Below are positions 1-14,072 of a stretch of DNA of 64,000 nt, in pieces. The stretch comes from Chaenocephalus aceratus (lineage: Eukaryota > Chordata > Actinopteri > Perciformes > Channichthyidae): assembly GCA_023974075.1 (NCBI GenBank), contig CM043800.1:40054313-40118312 (forward strand), read 5' to 3'. A program made the translations under genes and the position numbers. Within the stretch, counting starts at the first letter, position 1. Each line of letters starts with the position of its first letter. The notes under the pieces were generated by a model. That model made no database searches, was not told where the DNA came from, and saw nothing but the letters and a program-made list of their open reading frames with translations.

Positions 1-1
1 G

Positions 2-58
<57 letters not shown>
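1..58. repeat. (GT)n microsatellite at the window edge
   Basis: Dinucleotide GT run with one GG interruption near position 25. It is cut by the left edge of the window, so its full length is unknown. Confidence 0.95.
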
Positions 59-59
<1 letters not shown>

Positions 60-2835
60 AATGCTACCCTGCAGGTAATGTCCTGATGCAAGCAGAGATA
101 TAGCATGGGGTATGTGCAGCGACTCAAGCGAGGAGCTTTAAACTCTGAAAACTACTCACATTTGGAATAAAACACGTATTTACACTCGACTGCGACTCGA
201 CACAAGAGTGGAAATTGCGTGAGTAATTATTTACATTCATCCTCTAATCGTCTCTGCTGTCGAACACTTTGTAGATCCATCTTCTACAGTAGCATGCTTT
301 AACGCATTACAGGTGATCGCTAAACACAACCGTGGTAAAGATGTGCAAACGGCCATAAACACGCGGGAACATGCCATTGTGAATATGTCGGTGTCTCAAG
401 GAGAGAGCAGAAAGTAATGTCTAGGCATACGCACACATAATATAAAAAGGAAGACGCGAGCAAACGGATATAAACAAATCAACAAATGTTCAGAAATAGC
501 TTTAAAATAGTCTTTATTTTGCTTTTACTTCTCTCGACAAAGCACACACAGCCTTGGGACAGTTACTCACTTCTGAAATGTACTGTGTCTGGAGCTGCCT
601 GTTGAAGCCGCCAATAGACACCCATATTGGAGAGGATTTATTTTACCTTTACGTATTCTACTCGACCTTTTCGTCCTGAGGAAATAACGAGGGCAACGCT
701 TTGGGCCATGCATTAAACAGAAGAGGGAAACATCATATACAGTTTTATCGAAACACAACCCTTCCAAGTAGAAGTGTTTCACCTTAATGGAGAATAAGCA
801 CTCGAATGCTTTTCATAAGAGCGAAATATCACTTAATTCGAGCCCTTTATGAAATGTAATGGCTTCCGTGAGTCACATAGGCCAAGTGCAGTACAAGTGC
901 GTCTGTCTGGGGCTTCAGACATAACGGACATTATCTGTCATCGCACCAGACTCTGGCATTAAGATATGATGTACTCTTTGACCCCCTACCTTCCCTTTAC
1001 TTCCAATCTGAGGGTTTTTAGTGTTCCTCGTGAACAATGGCTGGACGGTCGATCTGTTGGACGGATTTTAAAACAATATGAAATCTCATCTACCACCTAG
1101 ATGCCTTGTTTACCGAGAGGCGTTGCACTCCGGGGAAACGGGCAAGCGAGAGCTTAAGACTGTGGCCGCCGGGGGAAAAAAGGGAAAGCGTTGACAAGGC
1201 AACGGGAGCTCATTATCTCGTCGGCTATGCCTGTCCACGGAGCGCCATTGATGGGTGACAGAGGACAGTTTGGAGCAGACAAATGTGGTTGGACCCTACG
1301 CTTCTCACAAAAGACGATCAAGCAGCAATCACACGTCCATGGAAATGACACGTCGGCGCTGTAATCCTGGATTACCTGTCCTCCTTCGCGGTCGCGTCTG
1401 CATGTGGCACGTTTCAAATCAGACAAGATAACAAACAGTGGCTGAGCCTCCGCTGCTGTGAGGCTGTGTTTGATCGTGTTAAGATACACAATGTGTGCAG
1501 CGGGAACTCCATCGCTCTCGTCCTCTGCTGACCAGCCGCGTGGACAGGGGAAAGACATGTTGTTCTGGGTCATGCAATGCAGTACGTGTTGGCTCCGATC
1601 TGATTATGTCTGGGGGATTGATCATATCTACAAAGCATGCAAATATCTGCTGCGGTCATCGACTTTTTGCTGACGTACAGGAGGGCACAGCCACGATAAC
1701 AAAAGAAGCCGCATCTTTTTCGTTAATCGAGAGTTGTCTCTTTTGCTCACCTGTATAAAAGCTTGGAGGGATATATGTAAATCTTAATTTTATCAGGCGG
1801 CGTCATCCAGGTGTCTTTGCAGGAAGACTTGAGGGAAAAAGAGAAAGATAGTGAGAAAGAAAAACACGAAGTTATACCACACTTTGACCGGTAAATACAT
1901 TTCAACTTTAGGTAAGTTTAGACGGACCTGAGCATCGTCTGGTTTTCCATTTCCACACGGGCTGTGCCATGATGACCGTCTCTGATAATAGCCGTAGTCA
2001 ACTCAAACTTAAGTCTTCAAATGTATGTCATGTGCAAGTGCGTCCCTAAAGATTCAATGGCTACCATTTATTCACATGGTCTTGTTTTAAAACATGGAAT
2101 TTACAGGTCTTTGCAGTTCACATTGATAAGAAAAACAAGTACGGTGTGAAGGGAAAACATTGAGAATTGGACACTTTTCAGCCTGAGTGGCCAGAGAGAT
2201 CTGCATCAGCAGCTCTGAGGGTGAGGACGGTCCTCGGAGAGGGTGTTGGACCGCTGCCACTGCTCAGATTACTGCCACAGGAGTCCAGAGAAAGTAAAAC
2301 CTCCAGTGAACAGCCCCGACGTGGGCCTCGGTGCAATCCCCATCCTCAGCCATTTATTTTACAACTTATTTTCTGTGAATTTCCACGCCGTTTACATTTC
2401 CGTCTCTCAGCAGCGAGTCTATCTTTGCATGATGTGTTCTGCTGCTGGTGTTTGCCGAGGGGTACGTCTTGTGTTTGTGAGAACTGAGTGGGAGAGAGGG
2501 ATTTTGTGTTTTTCCTGTTCATGATTTGCTTGATTTTGGTTAGGAGCTCGTTGGCAGCCTGCAGCATTTCTAGTCACATTTAGTTGGCACATATAGTGGT
2601 ATAGCTCGGAGTGTAGGCAGAGATTTGACGTCTTGGATTCCTTCAAGAAGACTCGCTCCTCACTTGCATGCATCATATGCGAACGGCAAATATTTTGTCC
2701 AAGGGCATACACAAACCTAGCAGAAGTTGACACACAGCTTTTTTTATGAGTTCAACTAAAGTCCACTGACAATCAAACTGTGAGTACAGAAACTTTAATA
2801 CAATGTGTCAGGAGCTAAAGAAAGTTGACCGTGTA
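59..2835. other. non-coding stretch, no gene recognised
   Basis: Single-copy-looking sequence. Open frames here are at most 139 codons, overlap one another on both strands, and show no recognisable domain or splice framework. The last 8 bases (2828-2835) are the left target-site duplication of the hAT element that follows. Confidence 0.6.
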
Positions 2836-3835
2836 TTAGGGGTGTAATGGTATTCGTCACGGTTCGGACGTCACGGTTCGGACGTCACGGTTCGGACGTC
2901 ACGGTTCGGCACATGCAGTCACACGGCGAATACGCCTTTTTTTACGAGTGGGGAAAAAAGTCTGTCACTCAGGGCAGCATTACACTATATATAATCCAGG
3001 GGGCGGTATTGCGCCTAAAAGCCAGCCGCCCGTAAATAACAAATGAAGAAAAAGAACAAAACACAACAAAACGAACACAACACATGAAGAAGAACAGTTA
3101 GCTATGGCGAGTTCACACAACACACAGGAGCTAGTGACCCACCTGCTTCTTTTAAATCAGCTGTGTGGGAACATGTCGGGTTCCCTGTGGACTACAATAA
3201 CGATGGGGTGTGAGTTGTGGATCGGACGAGGACGGTGTGTCGGCGTTGTTCGACAGCGGTGCGTTATGCTAGTGGGAACACGTCAAACATGCTCAATCAC
3301 ATCCGAGTCAGTCTCAGTCCCCAGCGAGAGGGTTTCCTCGACGGCAGCAGGTGACATAGTTACCGCCAACAGATCTGCCCTCACTGCTGACTACACAAAT
3401 CGAGTAAAGCTTGAGTGCCTTTATTTAGGCATAATGGCCTCACACACTCACAAGTTAATTACACATGTTAGACATTGCTCCTAAAGGTACAGATTTTATT
3501 TTGTATTTACTATGTTCAAGACATTCTTTTTAGTTGTTCAGCTTATTTAACCTTTTTGTTTGACATCAGCCGTTATAAATAATATGGCCATCTGAGTGTG
3601 TGTGTTACTGTTTGTGGTTTGTTTTTAACTGTGTAATACAGTTAATGATTCCAAATGTTAGAGTTTCCTTATTTTCATACCAAACTTGCGCTACTGTTAA
3701 AAATACATAACAGCTAAAAAATTATGCAGTTGGGACTTTTTTTGCTTTTCCTTGTTGTACCGAACCGTACCGAACCGTTACCCCAAACCGAGGTACGAAC
3801 CGAACCGTGACTTCTGTGAAACCGTTACAACCCCT
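2836..3835 (+). mobile_element. hAT-type DNA transposon remnant (BED subfamily), copy 1
   Basis: This is a 1000-bp element bounded by a perfect 8-bp duplication, ACCGTGTA, at 2828-2835 and 3836-3843, the TSD size of the hAT superfamily. The ends are imperfect terminal inverted repeats: TTAGGGGTGTAATGG on the left, and GTTACAACCCCT on the right, whose complement is AGGGGTTGTAAC. A 14-bp motif (GTTCGGACGTCACG) is tandemly repeated just inside the left end, and GAACCGTACC-like subterminal repeats mirror it on the right. The interior keeps only the N-terminal BED-finger part of the transposase; the catalytic region is missing, so the copy cannot move on its own. A related copy lies at 12.2 kb. 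Confidence 0.85.
3154..3309 (+). pseudogene. decayed BED zinc-finger exon of a hAT transposase
   Basis: Read from 3154 the frame gives KSAVWEH and then, after an in-frame TGA at 3211-3213, VCRRCSTAVRYASGNTSNML followed by NHIR. This is the CxxC ... LxxHIR pattern of a BED zinc finger (DNA-binding domain of hAT transposases and of ZBED proteins). The finger cysteines (codons at 3238-3240 and 3247-3249) and the terminal His survive. The stop looks like CGA to TGA decay, because the sister copy at 12.6 kb has CGA at the matching place. No catalytic domain follows. Confidence 0.75.
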
Positions 3836-3843
3836 ACCGTGTA

Positions 3844-4684
3844 ACTTTGAAAAGCGATAGTTGAAGCATTGCTGTATTTCTTTCTGAGGTTTTTTCTGCA
3901 TCGTCCCGTTTTAAAGCAGTGCTATTTATTTTCCCGGCTGAAATTAGACATCAGACTTGTTAACATTTGAACAACAACCAGTAAAAAACACAACAATTAC
4001 AACACGTGAGTTCAGCTCTAAAGTATGACGGATCAAAGGCAGGGACAAAAGCACACATCGGGCACAATTATTTTTATTTATCAGGTCTTTCCAATATTGT
4101 CTGAAAAATGCAGACCTTTGCTTTTTGAGTTAACCTTAACGATCCGTGTGAGGTTTGCTGAGTCTGCGTTTTCGTCACACTGCAGTCTTTCTCTGAGGGC
4201 AGGACGGCTTTCTCGAGGGCCGTTTCTCATTTTACTGCCCTGCTCAAAGGCTACTGCAGTGAAGGCAGCGTGGATAACAAGTAGGGTTTTGATTTCACAC
4301 GGTGTTTAATTGGATAGATATGTTGAAGAGCACCTTAAGGTCCCATGAAATCGACTGTGTGAAACAAATTGGGCGCTCGGCTTCTTCGTTTAGCATACAA
4401 AGGAGCCTACATTGAAACAAAGGAAAGAGCCGTGTGTGTCCTCCCTGCCAACACATGGGACCTATTCCTTTGTCGGCGCACGTGCTGTTTACTTTGACAT
4501 GTTCCAATTTAGCTGTCAAAGTTACTGGAAGGACAAAGGGAACACACACGTCACATATCACTCGATAGTGTACACTATACATACATCCTAATTGATGCTT
4601 CACTCGTAGTGGGAGGGAGACAATTGCTGTAATTGTGAAGAGGCAGGGTGACGAGATGTAAAAACAATGCCACTTTGTCTGACT

Positions 4685-4685
<1 letters not shown>
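3844..4685. other. non-coding stretch, nothing recognised
   Basis: No coding exon, repeat or RNA gene was recognised. The longest open frame is under 100 codons and has no domain. Confidence 0.55.
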
Positions 4686-4718
<33 letters not shown>

Positions 4719-4739
4719 ACACACACACACACACACACA

Positions 4740-4771
<32 letters not shown>
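4686..4771. repeat. (CA)n(TA)n compound microsatellite
   Basis: CA repeats with two single-base interruptions run into a short TATATA tract at 4761-4771. Cysteine/valine or threonine/histidine reading frames across it are artefacts of the dinucleotide. Confidence 0.95.
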
Positions 4772-7190
4772 TCTTTATTTAATGGCCCAGAAAAAATAGC
4801 ATTCGTGCCCACAGAGGAAAGCATGTGTGTTTGCATAAATATATGGTTTTGAGGTGTTTATTGCCGAGTGACTGTGGGGAGAGAAGGCGCCTCTCTTTAA
4901 TAAAGACACAGGTTGGCAGATTGCGAGCGTCAGTGCATGTGGCATACAGCCTCTTCAGGTGATTTATGAGCGCACTGCTAGGCCATTACATTACGGGCCC
5001 GGTGCTATTCAGTGAGGGCGATAAGAGCAGCCCTCTGTTGAAACTCTGCCGGTGCAAGCGTTTTGTTTAGTGGTGTTTTCCCTGCTTTTGATAAAGGAAT
5101 TAAGTATGAGGAAAATCTAATCATGGTGTCTGCACTGCAGCTGCAGCTCATCTATTAGGTTAGCGTTGCGGCTTTCGCCCTTCAGAGTTCGCCGAGTAAT
5201 GTTCAAGGGGACGACGGCTTGGAATTGTTTGCATCCTCATTGAATTTCAAATCCTTTCCTTATTGCGTAAACACTAGTATTCATTAGCTGCACTCGACTT
5301 GCGCGAGGCAATGAAAGCAAAAGCTAGTATCCCGCCTCTCGAGAACGGCCTCCATTTATTCTGGAACACTTCTCGCCGGAACTACTCGACTCAAAAGGTG
5401 CAGGACTGCCGTGTGTTCCCAGTGCGATTGGCTTTGGACCCGGCCTCGTGTTTGCAGAGAGAGGCCGGCGCGCCGAGGCCAGGGTTCACGCTGCAGCGCG
5501 CCGCTGCCCAAAGGCCAGTTGTCAACCACCAGCGGAGGAAAAGCAATGGGGCGTCAGCCAGAGCGGTTTGGAAGAAGGACGAGTCAGGGTCGCTTCCACT
5601 AAGCACAGCATGTGGTCACTGCAGTGAGCCACAGGGGCGCGGAGGAGCGGGTAGGAGGCAGCCTTCGCCTTCGGTAAGGAGGAAGGAACTACTTGTCTTA
5701 TAAACACAAAGCATTTTTCTTCATCAAGCTAAACCTTACAGCGTTATAGTGGGACGGGGTGAGTGAGTGATTGTTATAGTTGCCTTTCATTGGCTACAGG
5801 TCTTTTCTTGAATCAATGTCGGAATGGGGCTGGTTGCCAAATCCAAAGTATCTTCCCACTTAAAGTTGAATTAGAATACACACTTCAATTTCAAGTCAAT
5901 CAAAAGTATCTCAAACATATTGTATTTTGTTCGGATGTAGTCTGCCTCTCAGAGTTGGAAGCTGTTTTCCACTCGGCGTTACCGTGGTTCTGGTTGCAGA
6001 CCTAAAGGCATCGCAAACCTTCGACATTTCTGAATGCTTGATGAATGTGTGGGATTATTGTCCTTTGGGACGATGTGCCAACTGGATTTCACTGTTGGCG
6101 GTCCAACACACGCATCTTCAGGCGTTTGCTGCTGCAGCAGTGGAGTCGGGCAGTGAAGAGCCTTGTCGGATCTCTCCCTCAGGGACGCTTCCCAGCACGG
6201 CGGAAAAAGCCAAATAATTAATTGGCCTGATGATCCACTCCATCGTGACGGCGCCTCAAGAACTCACTTGTGATGAGAAAGCATGAACACCCATCTCACT
6301 GTCAAAGATGCTGATACGGAGCAATCTGTGTGGTGCATGAGATGAGAGGTCCCATGTTGAAGGAGCCCATCGTAGGCGTGCTCCATCCTCCCGAATGTCA
6401 TGTCCTTTACAGGCCTCTTGGAAATGAACAATTTGGCGCATTTATTCTGCTAAACATAACCCCCCCCCCCCCCCCCCCGAGAAGCAGCCGTGCAGAGACA
6501 AATAATGCAGCCCCCTATTTGGAAGGCATTATCCCCTCAGAAGTGAGAGGCTATTTCTGTTGAGTGTGGGTGTGTGTAATGAGTGTGGCCATACCGATGT
6601 GCCAATTAGTCTCATGCTCAGAAATCAGACGCATTCCTGCCTCGCCACTTGTTGGCAACGAAGCTATGATTTGGACAGAAATAAGCGCAGCCGTGATGAT
6701 GATGCAACCCGCCAATTAATTTGACTTCCAAGCTTAATGCCAGTTTTTCTTGTTTTTAAACACAGACTACTATATTCCGGTTTTTTTTCTACCAGGATGG
6801 AAATGCTCCTAAAAATACTTTTGCGACAAGTTGTGCTCATTAAACGCGAGGATAATTGAAATTGGAACAACTTTCCACAGACTTGCTTCTAATCAATTCT
6901 GCAGTAAATATGTCCTCACACTAAAATAAATCACGTGCATCATGTCGGAGGTTATGCACTGACACTAAGTGGCCAGCAAATGATTATTTTAGTGGAAAAC
7001 TGGCAAACATATTTCAACTGATTCAGAACGAGAATTAGTTTCTGAGAAAAGATTTGAGGGTTAAGATATTCTACAAGATGCTTTAAATCCGACGATGTTA
7101 GTGGATGAATCCTGCTCTACCCCTCAGACTCAATGTGAAGGCTTTGACGTTTGCTTTATTAGCTTTATCTTCAAAGGACACTGGGAAGGT
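4772..7190. other. non-coding stretch with a GC-rich patch
   Basis: No gene is recognised. Positions about 5330-5530 are GC- and CpG-rich relative to the surroundings, with a 134-codon open frame that has no recognisable domain. A 19-base C run lies at 6460-6478. The final 8 bases before 7199 are the TSD of the next element. Confidence 0.5.
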
Positions 7191-7198
7191 TTCCCCAC

Positions 7199-7470
7199 TA
7201 GTGTTAATTTCGTCAGCTATTTTTTAATTTAGTTGTAGTCTTAGTCGTGTTAAATTTCCTTTCGTCAACGAAAGTAAAGAGAGATTTTGTCGTAGTTTTT
7301 ATTTAGTAAACTACATTTCGTCACTTTTTGTCAACGAAATTGCATGATTTCGTTACAGTTATTGTTTACTGCCGTCGGTGCCGTCTCGTCATCGTCTCGT
7401 TTTCGTCATGGAAAAAAAGGTCGTTGACGAACATATTTCGTCATAGTTTTAGTCAACGGAATTAACACTA
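7199..7470. mobile_element. hAT-type MITE (272 bp)
   Basis: A perfect 8-bp TSD, TTCCCCAC, lies at 7191-7198 and 7471-7478. The terminal inverted repeats are TAGTGTTAATTTCGTC on the left and AACGGAATTAACACTA on the right (one mismatch in about 15). The interior is rich in short GTC-AACGAAA motifs in both orientations and has no coding capacity, so this is a non-autonomous element. Confidence 0.9.
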
Positions 7471-8819
7471 TTCCCCACACCTCTGCACCCTTTAGCAGAT
7501 GTGCAGTAACACTATCATCACACACATTACAACCGAAGGACCTTATCATGTTGTGTTTTGGAGAAAGCGATAGCTGACGGGACTCTAAAGCGAATAGGAA
7601 GGGGAAATGAAAACTGCAAATAACGCCCGTGTCTGCCTCGGTTAGCGGCGTGGTCAGAGTTATTTATTTTATACGCAGGTGCATCGTGGATGTTTGACAT
7701 GTTAAAAGTAATGGCTTGAACTTTAATTAAATTCTTCTTTATAACTTTCCCGCATTGCACACTCAGAGGGAATAGATGCGAGCTATTCCTAATTTGAAAA
7801 CCCTTTTTTTAAATAGTCTCACTGGACATTTGTCAGACTCCTCTCCCCTCACGCCCCCAGTCTATTACATTCTCCTCCTTCTCTAAAAGACTGCAATTAA
7901 TCTAATTAGTAATCAATCAGCCGGTGGGCCTCCCGCCTCTCCGGTGCTAATGGAGGATATGACAGGCCTGGACCTTGCATTATTAATACCTCCATTCCTG
8001 GAGCCCAGGGCCCCCCCCCCCCCCCACCCACAGCCAGGGGCCATTGATCACTACCACAACCCAGTGAGCACTGCAAAGCCTGCTGGGACATGTCCAGAGA
8101 GTAGTGGGAGTGGAGGTGGGGACTGTGGTGAGTCAGTCTGCGTGGGATCTGTTTAGGGGGCTCGGGGGGATTTTGGTAAGGGAAGGCCACAGATTGAGTA
8201 TCCTAAAAGTGTGATGACGCCTCGTGGATCTTGTGGTCTTTGGGGAAGCTCAAGGAGTGGAGGGATTGTTTGAGTGGCGTTAATAGGAATGTTGTGCTCT
8301 GACAAAAGCTCATTTGGTTAATGGGGCTCACCTCCAACTATTATGGCAGAATAAAGGGCGGCCTCTCTGCGGGGCTGTTTCCAGGAAATGAGATTAGAAA
8401 TTATAGGACGCCGCTAATGCCGGGGCGCAATGATCGCTGTGTGGCAATGAAACAATCACGGCAACATTACCCTTCGTCTCCCATGTGTTACGTGATCACC
8501 GGGACTAACGGCGGCAGCAGCCGGAGAGCAGTCCCACCAGCTGATGCCACTCGCTCAAATCGATACTGGAACCTGCTCCGTGCCGGAACACACCGGAACA
8601 AAACGCGTAACGCTCTTTGTTTCGAGCTTAACTGTGAACTTCCCGAGCGACTCAGACGCAGAGCCTTCCCGTGTCCTCTTTAACTCACTCGGCTCGCCTC
8701 CGTGCCAGCGGCTGGTGATCATGTTGGTTATCCTATCAGCATGTTATTGTTGAGGGTTCGCTGTTAGAGCTTTGGCGCTCGGGGCTGGGCTATGATTTAT
8801 TATTTACTTTCAGTGTAAT
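7471..8819. other. non-coding stretch with a possible conserved regulatory block
   Basis: No exon is recognised. About 7850-8010 contains a tight cluster of TAAT cores (CAATTAATCTAATTAGTAAT at 7893-7912) followed by a complex, non-repetitive GC-mixed stretch. That texture is common in vertebrate developmental enhancers, but conservation cannot be tested from one sequence. A 15-base C run lies near 8010. Confidence 0.35.
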
Positions 8820-9133
8820 CTAATCGTGATGTGATTATATTATGTCCTAATTCAGGATTTCAAGCTCATTTAAATTAAAGATGTTTTTTATGAAGGTGGA
8901 GTCGAGTCATCTGTTTTGCATTTCTCCCATGTGCTTTTCGTAAATGATCTTTCACACTTTAATCGGCAGCCATTTGGAATACATCTGTAATGTGAATCTC
9001 TTCGTTTTGGACTTTTGTTTGGATAAAACAACAGTTTCAATATTTCGCCCGTGGCTTTACGAAAGTGTTAGTGTTTTCATAATCTTCTGACATTGTTATA
9101 GACATGAAACAAGACCTTTGTCTAATCGAGCGT
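8820..9133. repeat. dispersed duplicate, copy A (partner at 13690-13952)
   Basis: Shares long collinear blocks with 13690-13952, for example AATGATCTTTCACACTTTAA and TAATGTGAATCTCTTC and ATATTTCGCCCG. The two copies lie in the same orientation about 4.8 kb apart. This copy is longer; the partner lacks several short segments. No terminal repeats identify it as a known transposon. Confidence 0.8.
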
Positions 9134-9563
9134 AAATAAGCTGCAGATGAATGGATACTGGAAATAATTGTTGGATGCAGCCGACCGATGGCAAAAGACT
9201 TTAAATTAATGTAAAACACAACAATGCGCTTCAATATAAGGGAAAACTGTTAATTTGACGGCTTGAAGGTAATGGGAATACTATGATGCAACCTTCACAG
9301 TGCAACACATATCATACCTTAATATAGAGATTGTGGGGCAACAATATCATCCTTTTAATCAAAGTGCAGAGACTCCAGGATCTATTGCAAGGAGCAGTAC
9401 ATCCTTATTTTTAGTTGTTGCTTCATTCGTCTCCCATCTCTACTGTCTGCTGGTATTAAAGGCCTTTTTATTAAGAGTGTGATATTGACTTGTGTCTGAA
9501 CTCCCAGCTCGAAGGGATGGTGATGATTTTTGACAGGAGAAACAGCTGTGGCCTGTCCACAGT

Positions 9564-10787
<1,224 letters not shown>

Positions 10788-10788
10788 A

Positions 10789-11292
10789 GATAAGTCTCCA
10801 GGAAATGCATGTAAGTCAATGCAGTGATGTATACATGGTGTGTGTGGCCACTTCCCATGACTCAGACCTGCTGTCATTAGTTACGGCGTCCATTACCTTT
10901 CCACTAACCCGCCCTCTTTCTGACTGTAGCCCGGCCATCTTTACAACGCCCAGGTTAAGTCACCATCAGCGCGCGGGCCAAGGCGGACACAGCGCTGCTT
11001 GATGTGCGGGATGCCGGGTTGTTAAGTATTTACAGGCCTTCGGTGGCTGTAAGAAGCCTCGATGGGAGTCGACGGTGCTGAGCTCACAGCAGCTGCAGTC
11101 AGCCGCCTCTTTCAGGAGGGATTGGGAAAGCAATGCAGCTCAGAGTCAGTGAGCTGGACGCGCTTCATCCAGGGATAACAACATGAGTAATCACTCTGCG
11201 GTCACCACCCTCCGTCCCAAAACCCCTTCCTCATGTGTGAGTGTGTAGGTGAAACGTTCTGTGTAGGAGGTACGCTCGGTTACAGAAAATCC
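10789..11292 (+). repeat. tandem segmental duplication, copy 2
   Basis: Near-identical to 9991-10513. The visible differences are the missing block of about 20 bases and one-base indels (for example CACCCTCCG here against CACCTCCG). It is followed by GGAATACTTGCT and then a third GT array. Confidence 0.95.
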
Positions 11293-11304
11293 ATGGAATA
11301 CTTG

Positions 11305-11965
<661 letters not shown>

Positions 11966-12224
11966 TGTCACTCACACCTCTCCACCGATCTGGTTTTCAT
12001 GCTTTTCCTTTTTCGGAGCAATTGCTTTTCCGAGCAGCAGACGTGATCCTGAGGAACACGAGTCCTGATGCTCAGAGTGTGGGTGGAGGTTTGGACACAA
12101 TCGTCCTGAACTCGTGACTTGCCTTTTTGTTTCCAGTATACAGTAACTAGACTTGGACACACACACTGATATCATGTTCGTGAATATGAGCATCAACAGA
12201 ACATGGATATACTGTATGTACATA

Positions 12225-13045
12225 TTAGGGGTGTAACGGTATCCGTATTCATCCCGTACCGTCACGGTTCGGACGTCACGGTTCGGACGTCACGGTTCGG
12301 CACATGCAGTCACACGGCGAATACGCCTTTTCTTTTTACGAGTGGGAAAAAAGTAATTCAGGGCAGTATCCACTACACTATATATACTCCAGGGGGCGGT
12401 ATTGCGCCTAAAAGCTGTTTGCCAGCCGCCCTTAAACAACAAATGAAGAACAAGAAGAAACACAACAACAAAACGAACTAAATACAAGAAGAAGGAAAGT
12501 TAGTATGACGAGTTCAGATAACACACAGGAGCTAGAACCCACCTGCTTCTTTTAAATCAGCTGTGTGGGAACATTTCGGGTTCCCTGTGGACTACAATAA
12601 CGATGAGGTGTGCGAGTGGTGGATCGGAAGAGGACGGTGTGTCGGCGTTGTTCGATAGCGGTGCGGTATGCTAATGAGAACACACGCCAAACATGCTAAA
12701 TCATATCAGAAGGGATCACCCAGATGTGCCACTCACCGGAGCCCAGCGAAAGACAACAGCTGTTCAGCAGCTGATCCCCGCGGTTTTTAAGAAGCCAAGA
12801 GACATGAGAGCCGAGAGACCAAAATAAATAACGGAAGCTTTTGGCATAATGTTTTTCAACGACTTTGCGCTCTTGAAACACTTTCTTATTATTTATGATG
12901 TAATATTTTCAAGACATTGTTTTTAGTTTTACAGCTTGATGAAACCTTTTAGTTTGACATCAGCCATTATAGATACTATGGCCATCTGAGTGTGTGGTAC
13001 GGTTTGTTTTTAACTGTTTATTAATTCAAAATGTCAGTTCTTTAT
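12225..13045 (+). mobile_element. hAT-type transposon remnant (BED subfamily), copy 2, 3'-truncated
   Basis: Starts TTAGGGGTGTAACGG and carries the same GTTCGGACGTCACG subterminal repeats as the element at 2836-3835. It stays collinear to about 13040 and then diverges without the right inverted repeat, so the 3' end is lost. The transposase remnant is longer than in copy 1 and continues past the BED finger to about 12795, but it has frame breaks (an extra TG near 12612 and a shift before the finger's second half). Confidence 0.82.
12549..12795 (+). pseudogene. frameshifted BED-finger part of a hAT transposase
   Basis: Translated pieces in shifting frames give KSAVWEHFGFPVDYNNDE, VCRRC and then RRDHPDVPLTGAQRK and VQQLIPAVFKK. 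This order, a BED finger followed by a linker with QQLI, is that of ZBED-like hAT transposases. At least two frame changes and no catalytic region make it non-functional. Confidence 0.7.
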
Positions 13046-13579
13046 TTTTAAACTGAAACACGCAGCCCTCTTCCTTTCATCGCCATGATGTGCCGAGCAG
13101 CTGGCTCTGCGCATGGCCTCTCTGCTGGTGTTAGCCGTGATGTTATGACAGCAGAGTAACGGAGGAGATTGCACTGCGAGAAGTCGGAGCCCCTCTCCAG
13201 GTTCGGAGGGTCATCGGCCCGTAAAAGCCAAAGAGACAAACCGCTGATGTTTCTCAGCCCGTGTGTTTGCAGTGCAGCTGTTGCTCATTCTCATGTGTGT
13301 TTCTGTTTGCTCTCACAGGAAGTTTGTTGAAGACTGAACATATTTAGAGGGAGAATCTCAAAGGGGGTTTCAACCCCTGGCACGCCACCTTTAAAACCCC
13401 GCCTCCAAGACCCCTACAAGGATACAGACCCAATCCTGAGAGGAGTGGAAGGAGCATTGGACGTAACGAAACCTTTCTGTAAGTGCAATCATGATTCCTG
13501 TTTTCTCATTTTGCAGCGTCATAAATATCACAATGTCATCTCTGTTCTGCGTTGACAGTTTGTTTCTAGAACAAAACAG
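13046..13579. other. non-coding stretch, nothing recognised
   Basis: No exon, RNA or repeat was identified. Confidence 0.5.
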
Positions 13580-13686
13580 ACTGGACTTGTTGATCAGTAA
13601 AGTATCTTGAAATACTTACAACAGTGTCGGTCCACCAAAGACACTCGATGAATGTCCCAGGAAAAACAAACGATACTGCGGGTCGT
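13580..13686 (+). repeat. 107-bp direct repeat, left copy
   Basis: Runs from ACTGGACTTGTTGATCAG to ACTGCGGGTCGT. It recurs at 13966-14072 with two visible substitutions. The pair brackets the dispersed duplicate at 13690-13952. Confidence 0.93.
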
Positions 13687-13689
13687 TTA

Positions 13690-13952
13690 TTTAATCGTGA
13701 TTCTATTATGTCCTAATCCAGGATATTTAAATCGAGTGTTTTTTTTGAAGGTGGAGTCGAGTCATATGTGTGCTTTTCTTAAATGATCTTTCACACTTTA
13801 ATCAGCAGCCATTTTGAATTCCTCTGTAATGTGAATCTCTTCATTTTGGACTTTTGTTTGAATATTTCGCCCGAGGCTTTATGAAACTTTTAGTACGTTT
13901 TCATACTTTTCTGACATTGTTATCGACAAAGACCTTTATCTAATCGAGCATA
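13690..13952. repeat. dispersed duplicate, copy B (partner at 8820-9133)
   Basis: A shorter version of 8820-9133 in the same orientation, sharing TATTATGTCCTAAT, GGTGGAGTCGAGTCAT and AATGATCTTTCACACTTTAA. It sits between the two 107-bp direct repeats. Confidence 0.82.
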
Positions 13953-13965
13953 ATGGTTTTTGAGA

Positions 13966-14072
13966 ACTGGACTTGTTGATCAGTAAAGTATCTTGAAATA
14001 CTTCCAACAGTGTCGGTCCACCAAAGACACTCGATGAATGTCCCAGGAAAAGCAAACGATACTGCGGGTCGT
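13966..14072 (+). repeat. 107-bp direct repeat, right copy
   Basis: Matches 13580-13686 except for CTTCCAAC against CTTACAAC and AAAAGCAAAC against AAAAACAAAC. Confidence 0.93.

Noticed and set aside
5299..5703. 134-codon frame in a GC-rich patch, possible promoter exon
   Set aside because: No domain and no convincing donor site in frame; GC richness alone is not evidence of a gene.
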